From an uncultured Prevotella sp. (GTDB lineage Bacteria > Bacteroidota > Bacteroidia > Bacteroidales > Bacteroidaceae), in assembly GCA_900322035.1 (NCBI GenBank), contig ONYL01000001.1:228088-292087 (forward strand): 64,000 nt of DNA, given 5' to 3'. Below are positions 35,225-43,123 of the stretch, piece by piece; the stretch's first letter is position 1, and the number at the start of each line of letters is the position of its first letter. The position numbers and the translations under genes are program-made. Under the pieces are notes generated by a model. That model had not been told where the DNA came from. It saw only the letters and a program-made list of their open reading frames with translations, and made no database searches.

Positions 35225-36178
35225 TTACTCGCCTTTGAAAAGTTCCTTAATTCCTCCGATACTTCCCATGAGATTGGTAGCCTCGTAAGGAAGGAATACT
35301 GTCTTGGTCTTGTCTCCTTCGGCCACCTGTTCCAACATCTGAATGTACTTCTGCGCAAGCAAATAGTTGGCCGGATTTGTCGACTTGCCAACAGCCTCCG
35401 TGATTTTCTCAATGGCCACAGCCTCAGCCTCAGCCTTACGGATGCGTGCCGTAGCCTCACCCTCAGCCCTCAGAATGGCTTGTTGCTTGTCGGCTTCAGC
35501 CCGATTGATCGTAGCAGTCTTCTCACCTTCCGAGGCAAGAATCTGCGCCTGTTTCTCTCCTTCCGACGTGAGGATGGTGGCACGCTTGTTGCGTTCGGCC
35601 TGCATCTGTTTCTCCATAGCATTCAGCACGCTCTGGGGAGGAATGATGTCCTGCAGTTCCACGCGATTCACCTTGATACCCCACTTGTTGGTGGCATCGT
35701 CGAGAACACCACGAAGTTTGGTATTGATGATGTCGCGTGAAGTAAGCGTCTGGTCAAGTTCCATTTCACCGATGATGTTGCGCAGCGTGGTCTGCGTGAG
35801 TTTCTCAATCGCATTGGGCAGGTCGTTGATCTCATAGACGGCCTTGAAGGGATCCATAATCTGGAAGTAGAGCAAGGCATTGATTTCCATTTGGATGTTG
35901 TCTTTCGTAATCACGTTCTGACGGGCAAAGTCATACACCTGTTCGCGCAGGTCGATGGCCGACTTGTAGGTATAGCGTCCACGGCTCATGCTGACCATGA
36001 TCTTGGGGCGGTCGATAAACGGAATGATGATGTTCACGCCCGGCTTGAGGGTGGCGTAATACTTGCCGAGCCGCTCGATGACACGCGTCTCGCTCTGCGG
36101 CACGATGATGATGGCTTTCTTGACAAAAATCAAAACCAAAACAATGATAACTACCAAGGCAATTTGTAATGTGCTCAT
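35225..36178 (-). CDS. SPFH/band-7 domain membrane protein (QmcA/stomatin-like)
   Basis: 317 residues from ATG at 36178 (MSTLQIALVVIIVLVLIFVK, one membrane anchor); the frame is open to an ATG at 36214. The SPFH domain follows (IVPQSETRVIERLGKYYATL, PGVNIIIPFIDRP, VYDFARQNVITKDNIQMEIN), then a long Glu/Ala/Lys coiled coil (about 205-265, ASEGEKQAQILASEGEKTAT). Such proteins form membrane microdomain rings and often work with an NfeD partner, which is encoded just upstream (36265-36714). They commonly interact with membrane proteases. Confidence 0.93.
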   Translation of the reverse strand: MSTLQIALVVIIVLVLIFVKKAIIIVPQSETRVIERLGKYYATLKPGVNIIIPFIDRPKIMVSMSRGRYTYKSAIDLREQVYDFARQNVITKDNIQMEINALLYFQIMDPFKAVYEINDLPNAIEKLTQTTLRNIIGEMELDQTLTSRDIINTKLRGVLDDATNKWGIKVNRVELQDIIPPQSVLNAMEKQMQAERNKRATILTSEGEKQAQILASEGEKTATINRAEADKQQAILRAEGEATARIRKAEAEAVAIEKITEAVGKSTNPANYLLAQKYIQMLEQVAEGDKTKTVFLPYEATNLMGSIGGIKELFKGE

Positions 36179-36264
36179 AGAAGGGAAATTTAATACAGTT
36201 AATAAAGCAGTCATTATTGATAATCTCTGAAATGAATATTTTTTTGAAGAAAACTTGCAGCAGG

Positions 36265-36714
36265 CTAAACGGCAACCACAGTCACAACGATGCTCTCCAT
36301 GCTGACGATTCTCACGTTCTTGCCAGCAGCTATTGGGCTTCCATCCTTACTCTTGGCTCTCCACACGTCGCCGTCGACCTTCACATAACCGTCTTTTCCA
36401 GCATCGACAGGTTCTACGACGACACCCGTACGGCCAATCAACCCCTCGGCATTGCTCTCGCGATGGTCGGCTTTGGCCTGCAAGGCATGGAGCAACCGAG
36501 GACGGAGCAGATAAATGCTGGCAACTCCGGTAATGGCAAAAACCAATACTTGAGCCCCAAAAGGAAGAGAAAACAACGAGAAAACCAGCGCCACCAAGGC
36601 ACCAACGGCCAAACAAGTGAGAAAGAAATCGCCAAAACCCAATTCGAGAATGAGCAGGACTCCGGCTACAATGAGCCATACCAGCCAATAATGAGTCACG
36701 AAGTAATCAAGCAT
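36265..36714 (-). CDS. NfeD-family membrane protein
   Basis: 149 residues from ATG at 36714 (MLDYFVTHYWLVWLIVAGVL). Three hydrophobic segments in the first 80 residues are followed by a soluble OB-fold (LIGRTGVVVEPVDAGKDGYV, KVDGDVWRAKS, VRIVSMESIVVTVVAV), the short NfeD1b layout without the ClpP-like protease domain. NfeD proteins pair with SPFH proteins; the SPFH gene is the next gene downstream on this strand after 86 bp. Confidence 0.9.
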   Translation of the reverse strand: MLDYFVTHYWLVWLIVAGVLLILELGFGDFFLTCLAVGALVALVFSLFSLPFGAQVLVFAITGVASIYLLRPRLLHALQAKADHRESNAEGLIGRTGVVVEPVDAGKDGYVKVDGDVWRAKSKDGSPIAAGKNVRIVSMESIVVTVVAV

Positions 36715-36769
36715 AACTGAAAAAGTTTTAAGGTGGATGATAAGAGGATAATGATAGCGCGAGAGAGAC

Positions 36770-36816
36770 AAAAGAGATTTCCTCGGCACCTGTAGCTGCC
36801 GGCAGAAATCTCTTTT
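36770..36816 (-). terminator. Terminator of the M48 protease gene
   Basis: AAAAGAGATTTC (36770-36781) pairs perfectly with GAAATCTCTTTT (36805-36816). It lies 8 bp after the reverse-strand stop at 36824, so it ends that gene before the NfeD gene. Confidence 0.8.
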
Positions 36817-36823
36817 ATAATTA

Positions 36824-37711
36824 TTATCTACGGTGAGAGGTCCTCTTCTTGGAAGACGTGCTCCGCTTGGATGTCGTAGTTGATTTCTTGGTGGTAGAAG
36901 CCTTCACGTTATAATACTTCAAAGCCTCAGGCATCTCTTTCTCCAGGGCTGCGATACGCTTGGCATCAGAGGGGTGGTCGCTGAAGAGATCATTCTGATT
37001 GCTGCTTCCGCCCTGTTGCATACGCTTCCAGAAAGGAATAGCCTCACGCGGATCATAACCAGCCATAGCTGCGAAGATAAGACCAATGTGGTCGGCTTCA
37101 GATTCATTATCGCGGCTGTACTTAAGATTGCGGAAAGAGAAATAGGTTCCTGCCACTTGGCTGGCCACGTCGCCAACACCGTTGCCCACAGTAGAATTGA
37201 GCACGGTGCCAAGAATACTGGTACCAATTTGCTGGTTCTGCTGTTTGGAAAGTTGCTCGGCACTATGCTTTGCCACAGCATGTGCGATCTCATGTCCGAG
37301 CACGATGGCCAGCTGGGCATCATTCTGTGTGTAGGGCAGCAAACCCTCATACACAACAATCTTACCGCCAGGCATACAGAAGGCATTGACCTGCTTGTCC
37401 TGAACAAGATTGAATTCCCATTTGAGATTCTTCAACTCGTTGGAGTAGCCATTGTTTCTCAAATACGTCTCAACAGCATTGGCCAGATTGCGGGCAACTC
37501 GATTTACCATAGCTGTTTGGGCTGCATTGGTGGATTTCTTAGCTGTCGACATGTACTTCTGATACTCTTGATTGGCAAGACTCAACACCTGCTCGTCACT
37601 GACAGAGATGTTGTGCTTACGACCTGTCACAGGCACAGTTTCAGTGGTGCCGCATGCTGCAAACATCAACACTGCCGCCAAAACAATAATGAAACTCTTA
37701 ATTCTTTTCAT
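36824..37711 (-). CDS. M48-family zinc metalloprotease lipoprotein (LoiP/BepA-like)
   Basis: 295 residues. MKRIKSFIIVLAAVLMFAAC is a lipoprotein signal with Cys20. The zinc site is HEIAH (140-144) in LAIVLGHEIAHAVAKHSAEQ, with the third ligand Glu205 in SRDNESEADHIGLIFAA. RYNAFCMPGG-type QVNAFCMPGGKIVVYEGLLP is the usual strand before it. The C-terminus is a Ser/Thr/Lys-rich tail. Periplasmic quality-control proteases of this family degrade misfolded outer-membrane proteins. It sits beside the SPFH/NfeD pair but has its own promoter and terminator. Confidence 0.93.
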   Translation of the reverse strand: MKRIKSFIIVLAAVLMFAACGTTETVPVTGRKHNISVSDEQVLSLANQEYQKYMSTAKKSTNAAQTAMVNRVARNLANAVETYLRNNGYSNELKNLKWEFNLVQDKQVNAFCMPGGKIVVYEGLLPYTQNDAQLAIVLGHEIAHAVAKHSAEQLSKQQNQQIGTSILGTVLNSTVGNGVGDVASQVAGTYFSFRNLKYSRDNESEADHIGLIFAAMAGYDPREAIPFWKRMQQGGSSNQNDLFSDHPSDAKRIAALEKEMPEALKYYNVKASTTKKSTTTSKRSTSSKKRTSHRR

Positions 37712-37744
37712 TGCAATTAATAAATAAGTATATTTTTTCTACCG

Positions 37745-37776
37745 CAAAGATAGTAGAAATTGACGGTAAAACAAAA
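37745..37776 (-). promoter_or_regulatory. Promoter of the M48 gene
   Basis: Reverse strand TTTTG (37772-37776), 19 bp, TATCTTTG (37745-37752). Confidence 0.7.
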
Positions 37777-37999
37777 CATTCTGCTGCATTTTTATTTTCA
37801 CATCTTTGCTTTGTTTCTAAGCAGCCAATAAAATGGCAACGGTCTATTGAGAGCTTTGTCCAATAGGGAGAAGGCTGTAAGGTATGTTGGTTGTAGACGG
37901 ACATAGCGTTGAGAGGATTGACGGAGCAAGAAATCACTGAATGAGACAAAGAGACAAGATAGAGACAAGAAATGATCGAAAAAACAGAGGCAACAGGCT

Positions 38000-38037
38000 A
38001 CTGATTGAAATCAATTGATTTGATTTCGGTCAAGAAA
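38000..38037 (+). promoter_or_regulatory. upstream operator-like box, copy B
   Basis: ACTGATTGAAATCAATTGAT followed by TTGATTTCGGTCAAGAAA. It contains the perfect 14-bp palindrome AAATCAATTGATTT (38009-38022). The match to the box upstream of paralogue A (22309-22346) is nearly complete; the intervening DNA is not conserved. Confidence 0.6.
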
Positions 38038-38093
38038 TCAATCAATTCATGCTATTTAAACAGCAAAATGTAAGTTAGTCATCTAAAAAAGCT

Positions 38094-38101
38094 TATCTTT
38101 G
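38094..38101 (+). promoter_or_regulatory. -7 box of paralogue B
   Basis: TATCTTTG followed by CATTCGTAAAAAG, matching the copy A promoter (TATCTTTG then CATCAGTAAAAAG). Confidence 0.7.
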
Positions 38102-38107
38102 CATTCG

Positions 38108-38211
38108 TAAAAAGAAACCGCAGAAGGCGGACAAGTAACAAAGGATAATAAAAAAAGGATAACCAATTGCCAGCAGTGAGCGGCAGTTGAAACGAAAGAA
38201 AGGATTAAATT
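38108..38211 (+). promoter_or_regulatory. conserved 5' leader, copy B
   Basis: GC hairpin CCGCAGAAGGCGG (38118-38130), then GTAACAAAGGATAA, AAAAAAGGATAAC, a second GC element (GCCAGCAGTGAGCGGC) and GTTGAAACGAAAGAAAGGAT before the ATG. Sequence and order match copy A although the inner loops differ. Confidence 0.65.
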
Positions 38212-38574
38212 ATGAAAAAGATTGTATTGACTTTGGTAGCAGTGATGAGTTTGACCATGAGTTTTGCTGCCGACACGAAGAACAATGCCAACGCAGAACA
38301 GCAGGCTTACAACATGACGCTCAACTACGAGCGCTTAAGTGCTGCACTGAATCTGACTCCAGATCAGATCGACGAGGTGAAGGACATACACAAGAACTTC
38401 TGCGCCGAGATGATGAGCGCTGCCAATGCAAGCAAAGCTGACAAGCAGGCCATGATAGACAAGGCTGTGGAGAAGGATCTGAAGCACATGAGCTACGTGC
38501 TCACGGGCAAGCAGATGCAAAAGTATGAGTTGATTCTGACGAACACGCTCCGCAACCGCGGACTGATGAAATGA
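38212..38574 (+). CDS. small secreted helical protein, paralogue B
   Basis: 120 residues: signal peptide MKKIVLTLVAVMSLTMSFAA, then a helical body with YERLSAALNLTPDQIDEVKD, NFCAEMMSAANAS and YVLTGKQMQKYELILTNTLR, ending NRGLMK. Nearly every block aligns with the product at 21776-22138 without gaps. The L-T-x-x-Q segment recalls Spy/CpxP-type periplasmic chaperones. Expression is probably controlled through the duplicated upstream box and leader. A terminator follows 39 bp after the stop. Confidence 0.85.
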   Translation: MKKIVLTLVAVMSLTMSFAADTKNNANAEQQAYNMTLNYERLSAALNLTPDQIDEVKDIHKNFCAEMMSAANASKADKQAMIDKAVEKDLKHMSYVLTGKQMQKYELILTNTLRNRGLMK

Positions 38575-38613
38575 TTGCTATGGAAAGATAGATTCTTTTA
38601 GTTAGTGAAATAT

Positions 38614-38648
38614 AAAAAGACCGTAGACACGCAAGTCTATGGTCTTTT
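38614..38648 (+). terminator. Terminator of paralogue B
   Basis: AAAAAGACC-GTAGAC pairs with GTCTAT-GGTCTTTTT around ACGCAA, followed by TT. Confidence 0.85.
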
Positions 38649-38772
38649 TTTGATAGCTAAAGAAAAACTTGCTTCAAGCCTGAGAAGGGATGAATCTCAT
38701 CTGAGTTGACGGCACTCCCTCTCCAAAAAACAGCGTCACAAGCAAACAGGAAACGCTTCGGCATCGGTATAT

Positions 38773-38827
38773 AAAAAACCGCCAAACGGGTGTGGGGGTA
38801 GGAAAACCCCTACACGACGCATGGCGG
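38773..38827 (-). terminator. Terminator of trxB
   Basis: On the reverse strand an outer stem CCGCCA/TGGCGG and an inner stem GTGTAGGGG/CCCCCACAC enclose a loop of about eight bases, then TTTTTT (38773-38778). It begins 21 bp after the trxB stop. Confidence 0.75.
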
Positions 38828-38847
38828 CCTGATTTGCAACGAAATGT

Positions 38848-39786
38848 TTACTTTCCGATTTTGTTCAGATAGCGGTCGGCCTCAAGAGCTGCCATACAAC
38901 CACTTCCGGCTGCAACAACAGCCTGCCGATAGACGCTGTCGGCACAATCGCCCGCAGCGAAAACGCCTTCTACATTTGTGCGGGGTGTTCCGGCTATGGT
39001 CTTGATATATCCAACCTCGTCCAAGTCGAGCTGCCCTTTGAACACATCAGTATTGGGCTTGTGTCCAATGGCAAGGAAGAATCCATCGATAGGAAGGTCA
39101 TACTTCCGCTCGTCGGGCTGGCCTTTACGATATACAAGATGGGCACCCTCAACACCATTTTCGCCATAGAGACCAACCGTATTGGTCTCATAGAGGACCT
39201 CTATCTTCGGATTGTCCTCCACGCGTTTGATCATGATGTCACTTGCCCGCATGAAAGGCTTGCGCACAATCATATATACCTTTGCGGCAAGTCCGGCCAA
39301 ATAGGTGGCTTCCTCACAGGCCGTGTCGCCACCACCTACCACAGCCACAGTTTTCTTGCGATAGAAGAACCCGTCGCATGTGGCACAAGCGCTCACGCCC
39401 TGGCCGTTATATTTCTTCTCATCGGGAAGGCCAAGGTATTTGGCCGAAGCCCCTGTGGCAACGATGACGGTCTCCGCCTCAAGCTCTTCACCGTGGTCTG
39501 TCTTTACACGGTAAGGCTTCTTGGAGAAATCTACCTCGGTAACGACTCCCGTGCGGACATCACAGCCGAAGCGGCGACACTGCTTCTCCAGATCACCCAT
39601 CATCTCGTTGGCGTCTACGCCGTCGGGATAGCCGGGAAAATTTTCTACCACTGTGGTCTGGGTGAGCTGTCCGCCGGGCAACACACCACAATATAGCACA
39701 GGATTGAGGTTGGCACGGCCCGTATAGATGCCGGCTGTGTAGCCGGCGGGACCGCTACCGATGATCAAACAACGCGTGTATTCCAT
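38848..39786 (-). CDS. trxB: thioredoxin-disulfide reductase
   Basis: 312 residues. FAD site GSGPAGYTAGIYTGRANL (11-28), redox pair Cys134/Cys137 in SACATCDGFFYRKKTVAVVG, NADPH site GGGDTACEEA (about 151-160) and the C-terminal FAD site GVFAAGDCADSVYRQAVVAA. It reduces thioredoxin with NADPH in the cytoplasm, supporting peroxiredoxins and ribonucleotide reductase. The glutathione-peroxidase-like gene upstream on the same strand, 78 bp away, is likely one of its indirect clients. Confidence 0.96.
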   Translation of the reverse strand: MEYTRCLIIGSGPAGYTAGIYTGRANLNPVLYCGVLPGGQLTQTTVVENFPGYPDGVDANEMMGDLEKQCRRFGCDVRTGVVTEVDFSKKPYRVKTDHGEELEAETVIVATGASAKYLGLPDEKKYNGQGVSACATCDGFFYRKKTVAVVGGGDTACEEATYLAGLAAKVYMIVRKPFMRASDIMIKRVEDNPKIEVLYETNTVGLYGENGVEGAHLVYRKGQPDERKYDLPIDGFFLAIGHKPNTDVFKGQLDLDEVGYIKTIAGTPRTNVEGVFAAGDCADSVYRQAVVAAGSGCMAALEADRYLNKIGK

Positions 39787-39864
39787 AATAGAGTCTTTTT
39801 TTTATTAGTGATTATTCAGTTCACCACAGGGATCCTTCCCTGAGCAAAACGGGAAATAACATTT

Positions 39865-40434
39865 CTATGATAAATGTAATATAGAAGCCAACAGCTTCTC
39901 AATCTGCGTGGCGATATGGGAAATTTTCTCGGTAGGTTCAAACCGGGCTACTACCATACCCTTCTTGTTGATGAGGAACTTAGTGAAATTCCACTTGATG
40001 TCGGGCTTGCTTTTGTAGTCGGGGTCAGCCTCGGAGAGCATCTTGTCGAGAATCGGATAGATGGGATGCGTCTCATCCCAACCGGCAAAACCTTTCTGCT
40101 CTTTGAGGAATTTATAGAGAGGGTCGGCATCGTCGCCATTGACCTTCAATTTCTTGAACTGAGGGAACTCGGTGCCATAGGTGAGCTTGCAGAATTGGTG
40201 GATGCTCTCGTCGGTACCGGGAGCCTGCTGACCAAACTGATTGCAGGGAAAATCGAGAATCTCAAAGCCCTGGGCATGATACTTCTCGTAGAGCTGCTCC
40301 AATTCCTCATACTGAGGAGTAAAACCGCATTTGGTTGCCGTATTCACAATGAGCAGAACCTCATTGGCATACTCCTTCAGAGAAACCTCATGACCTCTAC
40401 GGTCTTTCACCGAATAATCATAAACTGTTTTCAT
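39865..40434 (-). CDS. glutathione peroxidase-family thiol peroxidase
   Basis: 189 residues. Catalytic cysteine Cys36 in VNTATKCGFTPQYEEL (a Cys, not selenocysteine), the Gln in ILDFPCNQFGQQAPG and the Trp-Asn in KWNFTKFLINKKG complete the catalytic tetrad. The Cys in FPCNQF is the position of the resolving cysteine in thioredoxin-dependent members, so thioredoxin rather than glutathione is the likely reductant. This fits its place beside trxB. No signal peptide: cytoplasmic. Confidence 0.93.
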   Translation of the reverse strand: MKTVYDYSVKDRRGHEVSLKEYANEVLLIVNTATKCGFTPQYEELEQLYEKYHAQGFEILDFPCNQFGQQAPGTDESIHQFCKLTYGTEFPQFKKLKVNGDDADPLYKFLKEQKGFAGWDETHPIYPILDKMLSEADPDYKSKPDIKWNFTKFLINKKGMVVARFEPTEKISHIATQIEKLLASILHLS

Positions 40435-40595
40435 TTCTAATCTTACTTTTTCCTGATTTGTATTTCCTTTTCAGAATAAATGCAAAGTTAGCAAAAAGAT
40501 AAGAAATGAGAAAGCCAGATAACGACGAATTAAAGTTATTTAGGGAATTTCCTTTATCTATAGGGAAAAGCCTATAAGAATATCCGCAATTTCTA

Positions 40596-40626
40596 TTTGC
40601 TTATTGGATGAAAGAAGCTAACTTTG
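40596..40626 (+). promoter_or_regulatory. Promoter of the lipoprotein pair
   Basis: TTTG (40596-40599), 19 bp, TAACTTTG (40619-40626). The frame of the next gene is open back to a TTG inside this box, so ATG 40651 is the start. Confidence 0.8.
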
Positions 40627-40650
40627 CATCAGAAACAAGAAAACAGCAAT

Positions 40651-41109
40651 ATGAAGAAAGTTATCCAAACATTGGCTCTTGGCCTGACAGCCCTGCTGAC
40701 CTTGGGCCTCACATCGTGCGACGATGATCAGGATACCGCCTATTATTTAGCCGGGCAATGGCATGGCTCCATCTACGACGGCAACAGATCCTATGATGCC
40801 ACATTCTATTTCTATCAGTATGACGACTACTCGACAAGCGGAACGGGCTGGGAGACGGATCGTGGCTGGTACAACTATTCGCAGGCACCTTTCCACTGGT
40901 GGGTGCGCAATGGAGAAATCTTCATCCAGTACGACGACAACTCAAATCTACGGGTATGGCTCAAGGGCAACATCCCTCACAGCCGCTACGACGACGAAAT
41001 GCACGGTTTCTTCGTAGACGACAGAACGGGAGAGACCCTCGCGGAATATGATCTCTATCAGACGATGGGCAACGGCAAGCCTACTGTATTTGAAACAACG
41101 AACAACTAA
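40651..41109 (+). CDS. surface-type lipoprotein, unknown
   Basis: 152 residues with signal MKKVIQTLALGLTALLTLGL, lipobox LTSC and then DDDQD. An acidic run right after the acylated cysteine is the export signal that sends lipoproteins to the cell surface in Bacteroidetes. The mature part is rich in Tyr/Trp/Asp (AGQWHGSIYDGNRSYDATFY), with the G-x-W start of a lipocalin-like barrel. The following gene (9 bp later) encodes a protein of the same design. Confidence 0.75.
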   Translation: MKKVIQTLALGLTALLTLGLTSCDDDQDTAYYLAGQWHGSIYDGNRSYDATFYFYQYDDYSTSGTGWETDRGWYNYSQAPFHWWVRNGEIFIQYDDNSNLRVWLKGNIPHSRYDDEMHGFFVDDRTGETLAEYDLYQTMGNGKPTVFETTNN

Positions 41110-41118
41110 AAAGAAAAT

Positions 41119-41730
41119 ATGATGAAACGCTACAATTACTTATTCCTACTGCTCGTCACCCTGTGCAGCATGACATTCGTCGCTTGTGATGACGATGACG
41201 ACTGGTATTACGACGAAGGATACTATGGCCACAACTGGCGCGACGGTGACCACAGAGGCGACCAGCCACAAGATCAGATAGACTTCGTGAAAATGGCCCA
41301 AACCCTGGCTGGCGACTGGCACGGAACGACCCAGGCTACCTTTAAAGACAATACGGGGAAGTGGGTCACGGTGAAGTACTACACGGAAATCAACTTTACT
41401 TTGGCCAGTGCTTCCAACGCCACATTCGGCAACGGGTTGCAGAACGACTTCGAGGGCGACAACACCCAGGCCACCTACTCGCGGCAGTTCACTTGGTATA
41501 TTGACACCGAGAACAATCCGGGAGACATCATCATTGAGTATATTGATCCCAACAACGTGGCGAACAAATACAAAATGGTCATCAAATATGACGACTTGAG
41601 ACTGAATGAGCGCACGTTTACCGGAAAGATTGTGGCCGAGGACAATTCTGAAAGCGACGAATTCGACTGGTCTTATTTTACAAGCGGCAGCGCGAAAGGG
41701 GTCACCCTGACGTTCAGCGGCGAGAAATAA
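41119..41730 (+). CDS. surface-type lipoprotein, lipocalin-like, unknown
   Basis: 203 residues: MMKRYNYLFLLLVTLCSMTF, lipobox FVAC, then DDDDDWYYDEGYYGHNW, a stronger acidic surface-export signal than its neighbour. The domain starts QTLAGDWHGTTQATFKDNTG (about residues 60-79) and continues as alternating beta strands to VTLTFSGEK. Similar G-D-W-H-G and E-N-x-G-D-I-I-I-E-Y elements suggest a lipocalin-like fold shared with the upstream gene. Function unknown. Terminator at 41754. Confidence 0.75.
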   Translation: MMKRYNYLFLLLVTLCSMTFVACDDDDDWYYDEGYYGHNWRDGDHRGDQPQDQIDFVKMAQTLAGDWHGTTQATFKDNTGKWVTVKYYTEINFTLASASNATFGNGLQNDFEGDNTQATYSRQFTWYIDTENNPGDIIIEYIDPNNVANKYKMVIKYDDLRLNERTFTGKIVAEDNSESDEFDWSYFTSGSAKGVTLTFSGEK

Positions 41731-41753
41731 AAGAGCACACGATAAGGAGCAAA

Positions 41754-41800
41754 AGGCGATAGGCGATACTTGTGAAAGTTCACCTATCGCCTATATTTTT
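41754..41800 (+). terminator. Terminator after the lipoprotein pair
   Basis: AGGCGATAGG pairs with CCTATCGCCT (41783-41792) and is followed by ATATTTTT. Confidence 0.85.
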
Positions 41801-41864
41801 ACCCCACATCTATCTGACGATGGACATAAGCGGACGGATATTTCCCGTAGCGTTCTTCACATCT

Positions 41865-41990
41865 CGTGGCAACCGCCATACGATCATACGGCGACCGCCA
41901 CACGATCATACGGCGACCGCCATACGATCATACCGCTACCGCCATACGATCATACCGCTACCGCCATACTATCACGTGGCAACCGCCACC
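41865..41990. repeat. 22-bp intergenic tandem array, locus C (5 units plus ends)
   Basis: Units start at 41872, 41894, 41916, 41938, 41960 and 41982 (partial). The consensus is ACCGCCATACGATCATACSG plus two bases. Period is 22 bp as in the other three loci but the sequence differs. Neighbouring units differ at a few fixed positions (GGCG or CGCT ends), as expected from local duplication. Confidence 0.85.
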
Positions 41991-42014
41991 ATTCTCTATA
42001 TTCTACGTCAAAAA

Positions 42015-42058
42015 AAGCGCACCGGGAATGCATATGCAACTACATCCTCGGTGCGCTT
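42015..42058 (-). terminator. Terminator of rpmE2
   Basis: AAGCGCACCG pairs with CGGTGCGCTT (42049-42058); on the reverse strand a U-run (42011-42016) follows. Confidence 0.85.
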
Positions 42059-42082
42059 AATTTCTTTGTATGGCGGTAGGTA

Positions 42083-42334
42083 TTACTTCTTCAGCTTACC
42101 GTAACGGCTCATGAAGCGGTCTACGCGACCTGCTGTGTCGACGAGCTTCTTCTTACCTGTATAGAAGGGGTGAGAAGAGCTTGAAATTTCTACCTTTACC
42201 ACTGGGTAAGTCTCACCTTCAAATTCCACTGTCTCTGTTGTCTTGCAGGTGGACTTTGTAAGGAACATATCGCCGTTGGACATATCCTTGAATACGACGG
42301 GGCGATAGTTTTCGGGATGAATACCTTTCTTCAT
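42083..42334 (-). CDS. rpmE2: 50S ribosomal protein L31 type B
   Basis: 83 residues, starting [20 protein letters not shown] with the type-B signature [20 protein letters not shown] near residues 51-70 and [13 protein letters not shown] at the end. It lacks the four zinc-binding cysteines of type A L31 (only one Cys is present), so it is the zinc-independent form. It is a component of the large ribosomal subunit. Monocistronic with its own terminator. Confidence 0.97.
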   Translation of the reverse strand: MKKGIHPENYRPVVFKDMSNGDMFLTKSTCKTTETVEFEGETYPVVKVEISSSSHPFYTGKKKLVDTAGRVDRFMSRYGKLKK

Positions 42335-42489
42335 TTCTTTATTTGTTATTAATTAAGTTGTTCTGTTTGGGTTGCAAAATTAATAAGAATATTCCGCACA
42401 GCCAAACAATTCAGTCTCTTTTTTTCAACGATTTACACGTTATCGACGAAAAAATACCAGCCGATGGATTACGAATAGAGAAAAATTTG

Positions 42490-42497
42490 TAACTTTG
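42490..42497 (+). promoter_or_regulatory. -7 box of the uracil-DNA glycosylase homologue
   Basis: TAACTTTG only 5 bp before the ATG at 42503. The predicted transcript would begin at about 42500, so it is nearly leaderless. Confidence 0.6.
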
Positions 42498-42502
42498 CAA
42501 TA

Positions 42503-43123
42503 ATGAATCCCATAGAGACGCATCCATTCGAGCCATTTTTGCCAGCCAACGCACGCCTGCTGATGCTCGGCACTTTTCCACCGTCGGAAAAACGGTGGAG
42601 CATGAGGTTTTACTACCCTAACTTTCAAAACGACATGTGGCGCATCTTCGGTTGGTTGTTTTTTGCCGACAAGCACCACTTTGAGATCCCGGGAGAGAAA
42701 CGTTTCAGGCTGGAAGATCTGAAATCTTTTCTGCGTGAACGAGGTATAGCCCTCTACGATACGGCTTACCGCATACGCCGCACGAAAGGTACGGCATCCG
42801 ACAAGGATCTGGAAATCGTGGAGCCCACCGACCTTGATGCTCTGCTCGGCGCCCTGCCGGAGTGTAAGGGAGTACTCACGGCTGGACAGCTTGCCACGAA
42901 GGTCTTCACGCAACACTACGGCATCGACGTGAAACAGTTGAAGATGGGACAAAGCAGACCCTTCTCCTTCGGCCAGCGCACACTGCGGCTGTATCGTATG
43001 CCAAGTTCGTCGCGAGCCTATCCGATGAGCGTAGAAAAAAAAGCAGAGTTCTATCGGACAATGCTTGAGCAGCTTGGACTTCTGACGACTCTCAATGCTG
43101 AATATCCTAATTCCAACAAATAA
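42503..43123 (+). CDS. uracil-DNA glycosylase superfamily protein (mismatch-type)
   Basis: 206 residues. The first motif is LLMLGTFPPSEKRWSMRFYY (about 19-38), the water-activating region in its G-T-F-P-P form, followed by NDMWRIFGWLFF. The second is RLYRMPSSSRAYPMSVEKKA (about 162-181), corresponding to the leucine-loop H/N-P-S-x-x-S region. These are those of Mug/TDG-like proteins that excise uracil or thymine from mismatches. The activity is inferred from family. Its stop overlaps the start of udk by one base (TAATG). Confidence 0.8.
   Translation: MNPIETHPFEPFLPANARLLMLGTFPPSEKRWSMRFYYPNFQNDMWRIFGWLFFADKHHFEIPGEKRFRLEDLKSFLRERGIALYDTAYRIRRTKGTASDKDLEIVEPTDLDALLGALPECKGVLTAGQLATKVFTQHYGIDVKQLKMGQSRPFSFGQRTLRLYRMPSSSRAYPMSVEKKAEFYRTMLEQLGLLTTLNAEYPNSNK

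Noticed and set aside
41772-42104. 110-codon forward frame
   Set aside because: Reads through array C and the rpmE2 terminator; repeated DHTATAIRSYRYR peptide is an artefact of the repeat.
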